Part shown: positions 35,165 through 44,442 of the stretch, in pieces
Position numbering within the stretch: position 1 is the stretch's first letter
How the letters are laid out: each line of letters opens with the position of its first letter
Assembly: GCF_037969875.1 (NCBI RefSeq)
Contig: NZ_CP150218.1
Coordinates: forward strand, 4,092,001 to 4,156,000
DNA from: Paenibacillus sp. FSL R7-0337
GTDB taxonomy: Bacteria; Bacillota; Bacilli; Paenibacillales; Paenibacillaceae
Reading direction: 5' to 3'
Length of the DNA stretch: 64,000 nucleotides
Position numbers and translations under genes: made by a program
The notes under the pieces: generated by a model
The model's input: only the letters and a program-made list of their open reading frames with translations
The model's database searches: none
What the model was told of the DNA's origin: nothing

Positions 35165-36856
35165 ATGGATATGTATAAAAGATTAGTGCTCTTGCCCCTC
35201 CTGGGGCTGATCTGCGGCTGCAGCGGGCAGCCAGCTACACTCTCATCTGCGCCTGGACAAGAGCTGCCGGAGCCATCCGTTTCCGCTTCTGATTCTGCTA
35301 ATTCTGCTAATTCTGCTGTTCCTGCTGCCTCTGCCCCGAAGCTCAAAATCTCCTGGACCATGCATCAGAATCTGCCGGTTGCGGAGGATGCCGTAATGGT
35401 GCGGGAGCTGGAGCAGAAGTTCAACGTAGATCTGGACTTCTGGAATCTGCCGAACAACAAATACGAATCCCTGCTCGACCTGAAGCTGGTGCAAGGCAGC
35501 ATTCCCGACCTGTTCCGGGTCCGGCAGACCCAGGATCTGCTGAAGTACCAGCAACAGGGCGTGCTCGCTCCAATTCCTGAGGAATTACTGAACACCTACG
35601 CTCCCAATATTCTTAAGGCCATCCGCGAGAATGCACCGGCCTATCAGCAATATGGCCGCATTAACGGTTCCTATTATGGCATTCCGGTCATTAATCCTAC
35701 CAATATCTATCGGGTCCCTGTGGTATACCGGCAGGATTGGCTGGACAAGGTCGGCCTTAAGGTGCCGGACACCTTGGCCGATTTCGAGAAATTCATCTAT
35801 GCGGCTACGAACGAAGACCCGGACGGCAACGGGATCCGGGACACCTACGGCTTGTCGCAGGAGGGCATGAATGTTGTCTTCGGCGCATTCGGGCAGATGG
35901 TCTTCACGGATCAGCTCTACTTCAGCCGGAAGGATCAGGGGCTGGTCATTGGCGCTCTGGAGCCGGATATGCAGGAAGCGCTGCGTTATCTCCGCAAATG
36001 GTACAAGGACGGGGTCATTGATCCCGAGTTCATCACCGGGGAGAATAGCGGAGGCTACAAGCATTTGTCGCACGCCTTCATTAACGGGCGGATCGGCATG
36101 ACCTCCATGGGCAATTATTATCACTGGACACAGGCAGGAGCTTATACGGACTGGAGATTGGATGACCAGAAGGCAGCCAGGCTGGTTCCGGTAGAAGCCA
36201 TGTTTAACGTCAAGGAGTTAACCGCCAAGCATCTGCAGGCCAAGATCGCTTTCGGGCGGCCGGTTAGCGGCCCGGACGGCAGGCGCGGCTCCAAAGCCTA
36301 TGATATGATGATGAGCTTCACCGCTATTGGCGCGGATGCTACCCGGGAGCCGGGCAAGCTGGAGAAGATCCTCCAGCTGCTGGACTACATCAGCGCAAAT
36401 CCTGACCCCGATGAGGCAGCAGCTCTGCAGTATGGTATTCAGGGGACACACTGGGACTGGGCCGGAACGGACAAGAAGGATATCATCCTGCTGCCGCCGT
36501 ATAACCATATGTTCAGCTACCAGAATACAATCGGCGCGGGGATCGGTATGACTCTGCCCATCCTTCCTGCCGGCCGGAGCGAGCAGTGGGCGGCAACCCT
36601 GGGGCTGGATCACGACGGCATTTATAATGCCCTGGAGGTGGCTACTCCCTCTCTGATCAGGAACGGCCCTGGACTTATTAAGCTAAGAGACCAGGCGTAC
36701 ATTGCCTTCATCACCGGGGAGCGTCCGCTTGAGGAATTCGGGGAGTTCGTGGAGGAGTTCCTGGCGGCGGGCGGAGCGGAGGTACTGGCGGAAGCAAATG
36801 AGTCCTATAAGAAGCTTGATCCACATCAAAAAGGTGAGCAAAAAGCGAGACTGTAG
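35165..36856 (+). CDS. Extracellular solute-binding lipoprotein, probable oligosaccharide
   Basis: 563 residues. Lipobox LICGCSG near residue 19, then a low-complexity stretch (SANSANSA from a repeated nine-base unit), then a family 1 type solute-binding fold (LRYLRKWYKDGVIDPEFI, PDLFRVRQTQDLLKYQQQG) of the LplA/large-sugar class, with a calcium-loop-like DPDGNGIRDTYG. GGAGG precedes the ATG, 12 bases after the regulator's stop, so the two are co-transcribed. No permease genes follow, which is common for such Paenibacillus pairs: the protein may feed a shared permease or act as input for the sensor. Confidence 0.85.
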   Translation: MDMYKRLVLLPLLGLICGCSGQPATLSSAPGQELPEPSVSASDSANSANSAVPAASAPKLKISWTMHQNLPVAEDAVMVRELEQKFNVDLDFWNLPNNKYESLLDLKLVQGSIPDLFRVRQTQDLLKYQQQGVLAPIPEELLNTYAPNILKAIRENAPAYQQYGRINGSYYGIPVINPTNIYRVPVVYRQDWLDKVGLKVPDTLADFEKFIYAATNEDPDGNGIRDTYGLSQEGMNVVFGAFGQMVFTDQLYFSRKDQGLVIGALEPDMQEALRYLRKWYKDGVIDPEFITGENSGGYKHLSHAFINGRIGMTSMGNYYHWTQAGAYTDWRLDDQKAARLVPVEAMFNVKELTAKHLQAKIAFGRPVSGPDGRRGSKAYDMMMSFTAIGADATREPGKLEKILQLLDYISANPDPDEAAALQYGIQGTHWDWAGTDKKDIILLPPYNHMFSYQNTIGAGIGMTLPILPAGRSEQWAATLGLDHDGIYNALEVATPSLIRNGPGLIKLRDQAYIAFITGERPLEEFGEFVEEFLAAGGAEVLAEANESYKKLDPHQKGEQKARL

Positions 36857-36874
36857 TCTCCTCGATTGCTCACC
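36833..36874. terminator. Bidirectional terminator-like hairpin over a stop codon
   Basis: GGTGAGC and GCTCACC enclose a second stem GAGAC/GTCTC. It spans the solute-binding protein stop codon and ends 13 bases from the end of the convergent ABC ATPase gene, so it probably serves both. Confidence 0.6.
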
Positions 36875-36886
36875 GGATGTTTACCA

Positions 36887-37729
36887 TTATTGTACAGCGT
36901 TCCCGGGCAGATCCCTGTGCCGGCTGCGCGGATGTTCCGCAAGCATGGAGTCGAGCAAGCTGCGAACCGCAGGATGAGAGGACTGCAGGAACTGCTCCTT
37001 GCTGTCGTTATATTCCACGATCTTGCCCTGATCCATGACAGCCAGTGCGTCTGAGATCATACAGGCGGCCTTAATATCATGGGTGATGAACAGATATGAG
37101 AGGCCGAACGCAGCCCTGAGCTCACCAAGCAGCCGCAGAATAGTAGTCTGGTTAATCATATCCAGACTACTAACCGCCTCATCCAACACGATGAGCTTAG
37201 GCTTGAGCGCAATCGCTCTGGCAATATTAATCCGCTGCAGCTGTCCTCCGCTGAACTGGTAGGGCTGCTTCTGCATGTCTGCCGCGCTTAGTCCGACACA
37301 CTCCAGTAGCTCGCCTACCGTACGCTTCTGCTCCTGAACACTCAAGGATTCGTAGTTGGACAGCGGCTCGCCAATAATCTGCTCGGCTGTCATCCGGGGA
37401 TTTACGGCTGAATAACAATCCTGAAAGACCACCTGCAGATCGCGGCGTATGGTCCTGCGCGCCTGCGGGCTCAGCTTATACAGATCCTGGCCTTGAATCA
37501 GCACCTGGCCCGCGCGGGGCGGCTCCAGGCCAAGAATAACCCGGCCCAGGGTGCTTTTACCGGCTCCGCTTGATCCCAGCAGCCCCAGGCAGGTTCCCTC
37601 TTCTATATGAAGAGACACGCCGGACAGCACATGTTCCTGCTCCTCTGAACGCCTCCACCGGCGGGATGCAGCATAGGTATGGGTAACCTCCCTGACCTCA
37701 AGCATGTATTCTGCCGCTATTCCGGTCAT
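36887..37729 (-). CDS. ABC importer ATPase, NikE/OppF-type
   Basis: 280 residues. Walker A LLGSSGAGKST, signature FSGGQLQRINIARA, Walker B LKLIVLDEAVSSLD, H-loop ITHD. Second ATPase of a peptide/nickel-type (PepT family) importer; it pairs with the neighbouring NikD-type subunit and energises the permeases NikB/NikC-type. The start overlaps the preceding gene (ATGA). Last gene of the operon. Substrate is discussed under the binding protein. Confidence 0.92.
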   Translation of the reverse strand: MTGIAAEYMLEVREVTHTYAASRRWRRSEEQEHVLSGVSLHIEEGTCLGLLGSSGAGKSTLGRVILGLEPPRAGQVLIQGQDLYKLSPQARRTIRRDLQVVFQDCYSAVNPRMTAEQIIGEPLSNYESLSVQEQKRTVGELLECVGLSAADMQKQPYQFSGGQLQRINIARAIALKPKLIVLDEAVSSLDMINQTTILRLLGELRAAFGLSYLFITHDIKAACMISDALAVMDQGKIVEYNDSKEQFLQSSHPAVRSLLDSMLAEHPRSRHRDLPGNAVQ

Positions 37730-38550
37730 AACTGGCCCCCTAACTGCGGACCAAGCTGAAGCAGCGGCCTTGCTGCAAGCAGCTCCCGGGTATATTCATG
37801 CCGGGGATGGTCGAACAACTCGAATACATCAGCGGTCTCAACAATCCGCCCGTGCTGCATGACCGCAACTTCATCAGCCAGCTCCGCAATGACGCCGAGG
37901 TCATGGGAGATCAGCAGAATAGCAGTTCCATGCTCCTGCCGAATTCGGTCCAGCTGCCGCAGCACCTGAAGCTGATTGGACACATCCAGAGCCGTAGTAG
38001 GTTCATCGGCAATGATCACGGAGGGCTTCAGGCACAGGGTGAGCGCCAGCATCACCCGCTGGAGCATCCCGCCGCTCAGCTCATACGGATACTTGTGCAG
38101 CAGCGCTGCGGGATCGGGCAGATTCACATCGGCCAGGGAACGGACCATGCAGGCTCTGGCTTCTTTTTTCCCCAGCTTCATATGTGTACGAATCGACTCC
38201 ACGAATTGCGCACCAATGGTATACACCGGAGAGAAGGCCGTCATCGGATTCTGCATAATCAGCGCAAGACTACTGCCGCGAAGCCTGCGCATGTCCTTCT
38301 CCGGGAGTCCGTTCAGCTCACGGGTATGCAGCCGGATACTGCCTTCGATTACACTCGTCTGCCGGTCCAGCATCTGGAGGAGCGCCAGCGACGTAACGGT
38401 TTTTCCGCTGCCGCTGCCTCCCACAAGACCCAGCACACGCCCCGGCTTCAGCTCCAGGTTAACATCCTCTATGAGGGGCAGAACTCCTGCCGCTGTCTTC
38501 ACAGATACCTTCAGACCCTTCACCTGCAGCACAACTTCCGCTTGTTCCAT
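37726..38550 (-). CDS. ABC importer ATPase, NikD/OppD-type
   Basis: 274 residues. Walker A GLVGGSGSGKT, QNPMTAFSP Q-loop, signature LSGGMLQRVMLAL, Walker B VIIADEPTTALD, H-loop ISHD. It is shorter than peptide-type OppD, which has an extra C-terminal iron-sulphur-type extension; this one lacks the cysteine tail, as nickel-type NikD does. Coupled by overlap to the downstream ATPase and 19 bases from the permease gene. Confidence 0.92.
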   Translation of the reverse strand: MEQAEVVLQVKGLKVSVKTAAGVLPLIEDVNLELKPGRVLGLVGGSGSGKTVTSLALLQMLDRQTSVIEGSIRLHTRELNGLPEKDMRRLRGSSLALIMQNPMTAFSPVYTIGAQFVESIRTHMKLGKKEARACMVRSLADVNLPDPAALLHKYPYELSGGMLQRVMLALTLCLKPSVIIADEPTTALDVSNQLQVLRQLDRIRQEHGTAILLISHDLGVIAELADEVAVMQHGRIVETADVFELFDHPRHEYTRELLAARPLLQLGPQLGGQL

Positions 38551-38569
38551 GATTCGCTCATTCCTTCTT

Positions 38570-39400
38570 TCAGGAGCCTCGTTTGATCCCGTACCGTTCA
38601 GACAGCGCCTCGCCCAGCAGATTAAACGAAGCTACAACCATAATAATCATCAGGCCCGGATAGAGCATCAGCTCGGGATGATTGCGGATGAAGGATTTCC
38701 CTTCGTTCAGCATTGCCCCCCATTCCGGTGTAGGTGCCTGGACGCCCAGGCCCAGGAAGGACATCGCGGAGATATCCATAATCGCCCAGCCCATCTCAAG
38801 CGTCCCTATCACCACAATCGACGGCAGGATGTTGGGAATAAGGTGTCTGCTCATGATCTGCCATGGGGAGGAGCCGCTGATCCGCGCTGCCGTAATGAAA
38901 TTCCGCTCCTTGAGGCTGACAATCATATTCCGGAACATCCGGGCGAAGTACACCCACTGCACCAGCATCAGCGCAATAACCAATTGAGACAGGCCCGGCC
39001 CCAGAATCCCGATCAGACCGAAGACCAGAATCATACTGGGAAAAGACATAATGCCATCGCACAACCGCATCAGCACAGCATCCAGCCACCCGCCGATGTA
39101 CCCCGAAACCACTCCTGCGAGCAGTCCAACCCCTAAGGAAGCGGCAAAAATAAGTGAAGCAAAGCCCAGTGAGATCCGTGTTCCATACAGTAGCCTGGAT
39201 AGATTATCCCGGCCCAGCTGATCTGTCCCTAGAAGATATTCCCATGAAGGCGGACTGAGCTTCGCTGCCAGATTCACCCGGATCGGATCATGCGGTGAGA
39301 TCCACGGGGCCAACAGGCCAGCAAGACCAAACAGGATCAGCAGGCTGCCGCAGATCATGATGACTCTCCTGCCTTTGAAACGGCTGCTTAAGTTATTCAT
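38570..39400 (-). CDS. ABC importer permease, NikC/OppC-type
   Basis: 276 residues with about six membrane helices and the N-terminal LAPWISPHDP..VNLAAKLSPPSWEYLLGTDQLGRD segment typical of OppC/NikC permeases. The EAA-type loop (AARISGSSPWQIMSRHLIPN) contacts the ATPases. Four-base overlap with the upstream NikB-type gene. Confidence 0.92.
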   Translation of the reverse strand: MNNLSSRFKGRRVIMICGSLLILFGLAGLLAPWISPHDPIRVNLAAKLSPPSWEYLLGTDQLGRDNLSRLLYGTRISLGFASLIFAASLGVGLLAGVVSGYIGGWLDAVLMRLCDGIMSFPSMILVFGLIGILGPGLSQLVIALMLVQWVYFARMFRNMIVSLKERNFITAARISGSSPWQIMSRHLIPNILPSIVVIGTLEMGWAIMDISAMSFLGLGVQAPTPEWGAMLNEGKSFIRNHPELMLYPGLMIIMVVASFNLLGEALSERYGIKRGS

Positions 39401-40344
39401 CCTTGGCTGGCCCTCCCTTTACGCGCAATTCGCGGGTCCAGGAACAGCTGGAGCAGATCGGCGATCAGATTGCTCCCGGCAATCACACAGACCGAGAGCA
39501 TGACATAGCATTGAATCACCGGAATGTCACGGTTAATGACCGCTTCAATGAAGTACCGGCCGAAGCCCGGCCAGGAGAATACCTGCTCTACGATAATTGC
39601 TCCTGTCAGCAGCTTCCCCAGATTGATACCCAGTCCTGTAATAAGCGGCGCTATGGCAATTCTCAGCACGTATTTATACAGAATCACACGTTCCTTAATC
39701 CCTCTGGCCCGGGCATATCGGACATAAGCCTCCTTCAGTTCCTCCAGAACGGTCGTCCGCAACAGGCGCGCGTAGATGGCAATCAGCCAGAGCGCCAGGG
39801 TAATTGACGGAAGAATCAGGTGCTGCACGGACCCTCTGCCTTCCACAGGCAGCCATTCCAGCTTGACCGAGATGAAGAACATCAGCAGATAGCCGATCCA
39901 GAAGACCGGAACGCAGGCGCCGATATAGGCGAATACCCGGATCACATGATCCACCAGCCGGTTTTTGTAAATCGCTGCTAACACCCCAAGCGGGATGCTA
40001 ACCACTAGCGCCAGCACGATACTGGCGGACGCAAGCTGAAGCGTTGCGGGCAGCTTCTGGGCAACCTCTCCCCAGACGGGCATATTGGACAGGTAGGAAT
40101 GGCCGAAATCCAGCCGGAGCAGCCGGCCTACCGATTGAACATATTGCGCCAGCAGCGGCTGGTCCAGCCCGAATTCATGCCGCTTGGCGGCCAACACTTC
40201 ATCATCCGGCTGGATATGGGCCGCTGCCAGATAGGCCTCAGCCGGGTCTACCGGCCCCACCCGGATCATCACGAACATCAGCAATGAGGAGAACAGAAGG
40301 ATGGGGATGATCGCCAGCACTCTTTTTCCGATATATACGCCCAC
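39397..40344 (-). CDS. ABC importer permease, NikB/OppB-type
   Basis: 315 residues, six membrane helices, OppB/NikB hallmarks GVYIGKRVLAIIPILL at the start, EAYVRYARARGIKERVILYKY as EAA loop and VEQVFSWPGFGRYFIEAV. Starts 19 bases after the binding-protein gene. Forms the membrane pore with the NikC-type subunit. Confidence 0.92.
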   Translation of the reverse strand: MGVYIGKRVLAIIPILLFSSLLMFVMIRVGPVDPAEAYLAAAHIQPDDEVLAAKRHEFGLDQPLLAQYVQSVGRLLRLDFGHSYLSNMPVWGEVAQKLPATLQLASASIVLALVVSIPLGVLAAIYKNRLVDHVIRVFAYIGACVPVFWIGYLLMFFISVKLEWLPVEGRGSVQHLILPSITLALWLIAIYARLLRTTVLEELKEAYVRYARARGIKERVILYKYVLRIAIAPLITGLGINLGKLLTGAIIVEQVFSWPGFGRYFIEAVINRDIPVIQCYVMLSVCVIAGSNLIADLLQLFLDPRIARKGRASQG

Positions 40345-40363
40345 TTAGAACCCTCCTGCGTGA

Positions 40364-41983
40364 CTACTTCTTCTTGGTGCCATGAAGCGGATATTCATCC
40401 CGGTTGGACGGGAACTTGAATTCGGTCACATTGTCCCGGTACACCGCCATCTGCTTGATGTAAGAGATCGGAAGAATCGAGGACTGTTCCTGCAGCGTAG
40501 TGAGCACAGAGCCGAACAGCTCGGTACGGGCCTTATCGTCTGTTGTTGCCATACCTGCTTTGATTTTCTTATCAATCTCCGCCTTCATCGGCAGAGCCGC
40601 CAGGGTATCCGAGACCCCATAGCCCGGCTGAACCACGGCAGTCATGAAGGAATGCGGGTCATACGGCGCACCAAAGGTCGAGTAGAAATTCATATCGAAC
40701 TCATTGGCCTTTCTGCGCTGGATGTAGACGGTCAGCTCGACGCCGGTGATTCTCAGATTCACACCGATCCCCGCCCATTCAGCTTGCAGGGTCTCCGCCA
40801 TCCCCTTCATCGTCTGATCCGCCTTGTCATACATCAGCTCCAGCTCCAGCTTCTGTCCATCCTTCTCCCGCACGCCCCCACCTGAAGGCAGCTTCCAGCC
40901 CGCTTCATCCAGCAGCGCATTCGCCTGCTCCACATCATATTTCACCGGGCTCACCTTGATATTGGCATAAGGCAGATTCGGCGGCAGGATATTGTCTGCC
41001 TTCTCCTCCAGTCCCAGCGTCACCCCTTCGACCATCGCTTCCTTATTGAAGCCCATGCTAAGTGCCTGACGGACCTTAAGATCAGCCAGCTTCGCGTTCA
41101 TGGTATTCAGCACCAGATTGCGGGTGGCGATCGGCTCAGACAGCTTAGTGACGTACTTTCCGGTGCTCTCAAGCCCCTTGTAGGCGTCATAGCTGATGAG
41201 ACCTTCGCCGTAGATCAGATCCAGATCTCCTTTTTCAAAAGACAGCACGCGCGTCTCCGCATCCGGGATCACCTTCACCACCACCTTGTCCACCTTCGGC
41301 TTCTCACCCCAGTAGTAAGGATTCGGTGTAAAGGTTGCCGACTCATCCTTCTTATACTCGCTTAGCACCCAAGGTCCGGTTCCAATCGGGCTGCGAATAC
41401 CCTTGGACGTATCGCCATCCTCGGGGAAGCCCGCTTCGCCAAGGAAGCGTACCGGCCGCACCACCGCAAGATCGTACAGTGCCGGATAATAGGATTCCGT
41501 CAGCGTGAGCCGGAACGTAGTGTCATCGACCGCTTCTGTCTTCTCAATCAGCGGGATCATGCCCAGCCATGTGTGCAGCTTCTTATTATGTAAGACCGCA
41601 TCCATATTCTTCTTCACCAGCTGTGCGGTAAAAGCCGTTCCATCCGAGAACTTGACGTTGCTGCGGATCTTGAACGTGTATACCTTGCCATCCTGCGATA
41701 GCGTCCAGGACTCGGCCAGAGCCGGGACAATCTTCCCGTCTTGATAACTGACAAGCGGCTCATAGATCATAGACTGGGCTAACAGCTGGGACGGATTATA
41801 TAAATGCGGATTCATTGGTCCGATATCCCGGGGCCACGCCATTGTAAGGGTCTTCGTGGCTTGCGCGTCGCCGGCAGCCGATGGTTTGTCTGTATTATTC
41901 GATGAACAGCCTGCAGCGACCATGGATATAACCAATAATACGAGCAGGCCCTGCAGCAGCCTCTTACCTTTAGATGCGAACAT
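40364..41983 (-). CDS. Metal/metallophore-binding lipoprotein, NikA/CntA-type
   Basis: 539 residues. Lipobox VAAGCSS; family 5 solute-binding fold (LTMAWPRDIGPMNPHLYNPSQLLAQSMIYEPLV; SPIGTGPWVLSEYKKDESATF). The close fit to NikA rather than OppA suggests nickel, cobalt or a metal-opine complex. First gene of a five-gene operon with a consensus promoter and a Fur box 26 bases before the ATG. Fur control speaks for uptake under iron limitation, as for staphylopine/bacillopaline-type CntA importers, but no opine synthase gene lies nearby. Ligand therefore open. Confidence 0.85.
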   Translation of the reverse strand: MFASKGKRLLQGLLVLLVISMVAAGCSSNNTDKPSAAGDAQATKTLTMAWPRDIGPMNPHLYNPSQLLAQSMIYEPLVSYQDGKIVPALAESWTLSQDGKVYTFKIRSNVKFSDGTAFTAQLVKKNMDAVLHNKKLHTWLGMIPLIEKTEAVDDTTFRLTLTESYYPALYDLAVVRPVRFLGEAGFPEDGDTSKGIRSPIGTGPWVLSEYKKDESATFTPNPYYWGEKPKVDKVVVKVIPDAETRVLSFEKGDLDLIYGEGLISYDAYKGLESTGKYVTKLSEPIATRNLVLNTMNAKLADLKVRQALSMGFNKEAMVEGVTLGLEEKADNILPPNLPYANIKVSPVKYDVEQANALLDEAGWKLPSGGGVREKDGQKLELELMYDKADQTMKGMAETLQAEWAGIGVNLRITGVELTVYIQRRKANEFDMNFYSTFGAPYDPHSFMTAVVQPGYGVSDTLAALPMKAEIDKKIKAGMATTDDKARTELFGSVLTTLQEQSSILPISYIKQMAVYRDNVTEFKFPSNRDEYPLHGTKKK

Positions 41984-42008
41984 AGCGTTGACTTCCTCTT
42001 TTCCAATC

Positions 42009-42027
42009 GAGAATGATTATCATTACA
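42009..42027 (-). promoter_or_regulatory. Fur box
   Basis: GAGAATGATTATCATTACA agrees with the 19-base consensus GATAATGATTATCATTATC at 16 positions and contains the palindrome AATGAT-T-ATCATT. It lies just downstream of the -10 box of the importer promoter, where a bound repressor blocks transcription. Confidence 0.85.
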
Positions 42028-42034
42028 ATTTAAA

Positions 42035-42064
42035 ATATTACTGCAACCTACACAATTCTGTCAA
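42035..42064 (-). promoter_or_regulatory. Sigma-A promoter of the importer operon
   Basis: On the minus strand TTGACA, 18 bases, TAATAT. Transcription would begin within or next to the Fur box about 35-40 bases before the start codon. Confidence 0.8.
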
Positions 42065-42095
42065 TGGTAACGGTTGTATGCACTAACCAGATCAA

Positions 42096-42122
42096 AAAAC
42101 CACCCCAGAACCTGGAGTGGCG
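42096..42122 (-). terminator. Terminator of the ArsR-type gene
   Basis: CCACTCCAG and CTGGGGTGG around TT, followed on the minus strand by TTTTTTG. 26 bases after the stop codon at 42148. Confidence 0.85.
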
Positions 42123-42147
42123 ATGATTTCATACGGTATATGATTGA

Positions 42148-42507
42148 TTATCCCTGCTCTTGCCCTTCCTCTTCCGGCTCGCCGAACCCCTCATCTGGAC
42201 CAGGACTGACGTAAGCCTGCAATACGGAATCCAGCAGCCCTGGGAACCGCTCGTCCAGATCTTCCGTCCGCAGGGACAGAATACGCTGGGTACCCTGCAC
42301 CCGGGTATGAATGACGCCCGCTTCACGCAGCGTCCGGGCATGGTGGGTCAGCGTGGACTTGGCAATCGGTACCTTGAAGCTGTTGCAGGACTGCGGGCCG
42401 TGGTTACAGATCTCCGACACTACATACAGACGGATCGGATCGCTAAGCGCGTACAACACTGAGGCGAGCTGAATGTCCTTACGGTCGGGATGATGGAGCT
42501 GCTTCAT
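42148..42507 (-). CDS. ArsR-family winged-helix regulator
   Basis: 119 residues from the ATG at 42507 (GAAGGAG upstream); the longer frame has no better site. Winged helix with LYALSDPIRLYVVSEI and KSTLTHHARTLREAGVIHTRVQG. No cysteine metal pair is arranged as in ArsR/SmtB sensors (only CNHGPQSC), so it may sense a small molecule. Glu-rich C-terminal tail. Divergent from the MFS gene 140 bases away, its likely target. Confidence 0.85.
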   Translation of the reverse strand: MKQLHHPDRKDIQLASVLYALSDPIRLYVVSEICNHGPQSCNSFKVPIAKSTLTHHARTLREAGVIHTRVQGTQRILSLRTEDLDERFPGLLDSVLQAYVSPGPDEGFGEPEEEGQEQG

Positions 42508-42648
42508 GAATAAAACTCCTTCAGAGTATATAATAGTACTTCTTTTCACGATGATTTCCTAATTGCATTTTACATTAGCCCATGCTATATTTCAATAGTT
42601 CGTAAGTAATCGAATAATACAATAACATAATGAAGGAGTGGCTTTCTC

Positions 42649-44061
42649 ATGACCTCATCACCTGCTTCTGAGGGCGATCAAGAGCATTCAATGGCTGCTC
42701 CGCAAGCGGCTCTACCACGGGAAGGACTGCTAACTCTGCTATTCAGCGTTGCTGTCGTCCTCGTTATTATGAACACAGCGATGTTCAATCTGGCCCTGCC
42801 CGATGTAACCGAGACCTTCGGCATCACCGCAGCGTCCGCCTCCTGGATTGTAACCGGGTATTCTATCATGTTCTCTATTGCCTCAATCACATACAGCCGG
42901 CTCTCGGACTTCCTGCCGATCCGCCGATTGCTGATTATCGGGCTGCTCACCTTAGGGCTTGCTGCTGTGGCCGGATTCTTCAGCACCAGCTTCATTTTCC
43001 TGCTGATTGTGCGTATTCTGCAAGCGTCAGGTGCAGGCGCCGTGATGTCACTGTCCCTTGTCCTGTTCACCCGCTACATTCCGCAGGCCCGGCGCGGCAA
43101 AGCCATGGCGACGATCATGTCGGCCGTCTCCTTGGGACTGGGTCTGGGTCCGGTAGCTGGCGGCTCCATTGTTGAATACCTCGGCTGGACCTGGCTGTTC
43201 GCAGTCACTGCTGCCATTCTGCTGCTGGTGCCGCTGTTCCTGATCCTGCTGCCCAAGGAAGTTCCGGCTAGCGGCTCATTCGATATCCTGGGCGGAATTT
43301 TCCTCGGCGTGGGTACTACCGGTCTGCTGCTGTTCCTGACCAGCGGACTGTGGATCGCGCTGATCGCTGGCATCGCCGCGATTGCCTTATTTGTAGGGCG
43401 TATCCGCACAACCCCTGATCCATTCGTACTGCCCGCGCTATTCAGCAACCGGCCATATCTCGTACTCGCACTGATCGGGGTTGCCTCTTACCTGTGCAGC
43501 TTCGCTACCCTGTTCCTGCTGCCGCAGATTCTGACTCACCGCTTCGGCTTCAGCGCCAGCCATGCCGGTCTGGTCATCTTCCCGGGCTCACTGCTGGCTA
43601 TCTTCGTCTCCCGCCTGGTCGGACGGATGATTGACCGCTACGGTAACACCGGAATTCTGCGCTTCGCACCGCTGCTCGTTCTGGCCGCCACCGTATTGTT
43701 CGCCTTATTCGCCGGACAATCCTGGATCGCCGTCATGCTCGTCTACATGATTATGAGCCTGTCCTTCACTGTACTGTCGAGCAGTGTGTCGAATGAAATC
43801 TCGCGTATCCTGCCTGCTTCGCAGATCGGCTCCGGGATGGGGCTCTTCCAGCTGCTGCAGTTCTTCAGCGGTGCCTTCAGCGTAGCGATGGCCGCCAGCG
43901 CCCTGGAATGGCAGCGCAGCCTGCCGCTTCAGGCCGCTTACTCCAACATCTACTGGGGCTTGTCAGTTGCGGCAATCGTGGCGATTGGCTCCGCCTTCAT
44001 CTACCTGCGGGGCAGTCAGCGCAGCCCGCTGTCCGAGATGGCGAAAGCCGCGGACTGCTAG
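42649..44061 (+). CDS. MFS drug-type efflux transporter
   Basis: 470 residues, about 14 membrane helices, DHA2-like. Seen: NTAMFNLALPDVTETFGITAASASWIVTGY (helix 1, motif D1-type), SRLSDFLPIRRLLIIG (motif A), and MSAVSLGLGLGPVAGGSIVEYLGWTWLF (motif C of drug/proton antiporters). Exports an unknown compound using the proton gradient. Divergent ArsR-type repressor next door. GAAGGAG precedes the ATG. Confidence 0.9.
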   Translation: MTSSPASEGDQEHSMAAPQAALPREGLLTLLFSVAVVLVIMNTAMFNLALPDVTETFGITAASASWIVTGYSIMFSIASITYSRLSDFLPIRRLLIIGLLTLGLAAVAGFFSTSFIFLLIVRILQASGAGAVMSLSLVLFTRYIPQARRGKAMATIMSAVSLGLGLGPVAGGSIVEYLGWTWLFAVTAAILLLVPLFLILLPKEVPASGSFDILGGIFLGVGTTGLLLFLTSGLWIALIAGIAAIALFVGRIRTTPDPFVLPALFSNRPYLVLALIGVASYLCSFATLFLLPQILTHRFGFSASHAGLVIFPGSLLAIFVSRLVGRMIDRYGNTGILRFAPLLVLAATVLFALFAGQSWIAVMLVYMIMSLSFTVLSSSVSNEISRILPASQIGSGMGLFQLLQFFSGAFSVAMAASALEWQRSLPLQAAYSNIYWGLSVAAIVAIGSAFIYLRGSQRSPLSEMAKAADC

Positions 44062-44120
44062 ATACATTTTAGGTAATGCTAAATCCCCAACTGTACCATT
44101 CGCGCATACACCCGCACGCC

Positions 44121-44158
44121 AAAACACCCTGCAGCCTTCACAGCCACAGGGTGTTTCT
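44121..44158. terminator. Bidirectional terminator
   Basis: ACACCCTG and CAGGGTGT with flanking A and T runs on both sides, between the convergent MFS and CxxH/CxxC genes. Confidence 0.8.
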
Positions 44159-44172
44159 TATTCCGGCCGTCC

Positions 44173-44340
44173 TCAGACGACCAGATATTCCGCATTTCGT
44201 TCACATTCCGCACATTTCGCCGGCGGGTCCCAGTCCGAGAACTCCGTCTCCTTCAGATCGACTACATCCGGTGCATCCTCGTACTCGTCCACAAATTTGT
44301 CGATGGCCAGCTCTACGTGTTCCTTACAGACTACATACAT
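44173..44340 (-). CDS. CxxH/CxxC small zinc-binding-type protein
   Basis: 55 residues: starts MYVVCKEHVELAIDKFVDEY and ends with CAECERNAEYLVV. The pair CKEH and CAEC gives four likely metal ligands, as in the CxxH/CxxC family of Bacillales, whose gene usually lies near rlmH, htrA and walRK. Here it is in the same neighbourhood but separated from both by inserted genes. Function unknown; probably soluble. GAAAGGG precedes the start. Confidence 0.85.
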   Translation of the reverse strand: MYVVCKEHVELAIDKFVDEYEDAPDVVDLKETEFSDWDPPAKCAECERNAEYLVV

Positions 44341-44442
44341 TCAATCAAGCATCCCTTTCTGTGCCGCTGCGGCGTAGACTTATACTACTGTTCTACCACA
44401 CTTCCCTGCAAAAAGGAACCTCCCGCAGCGCAAAACGCGCCC

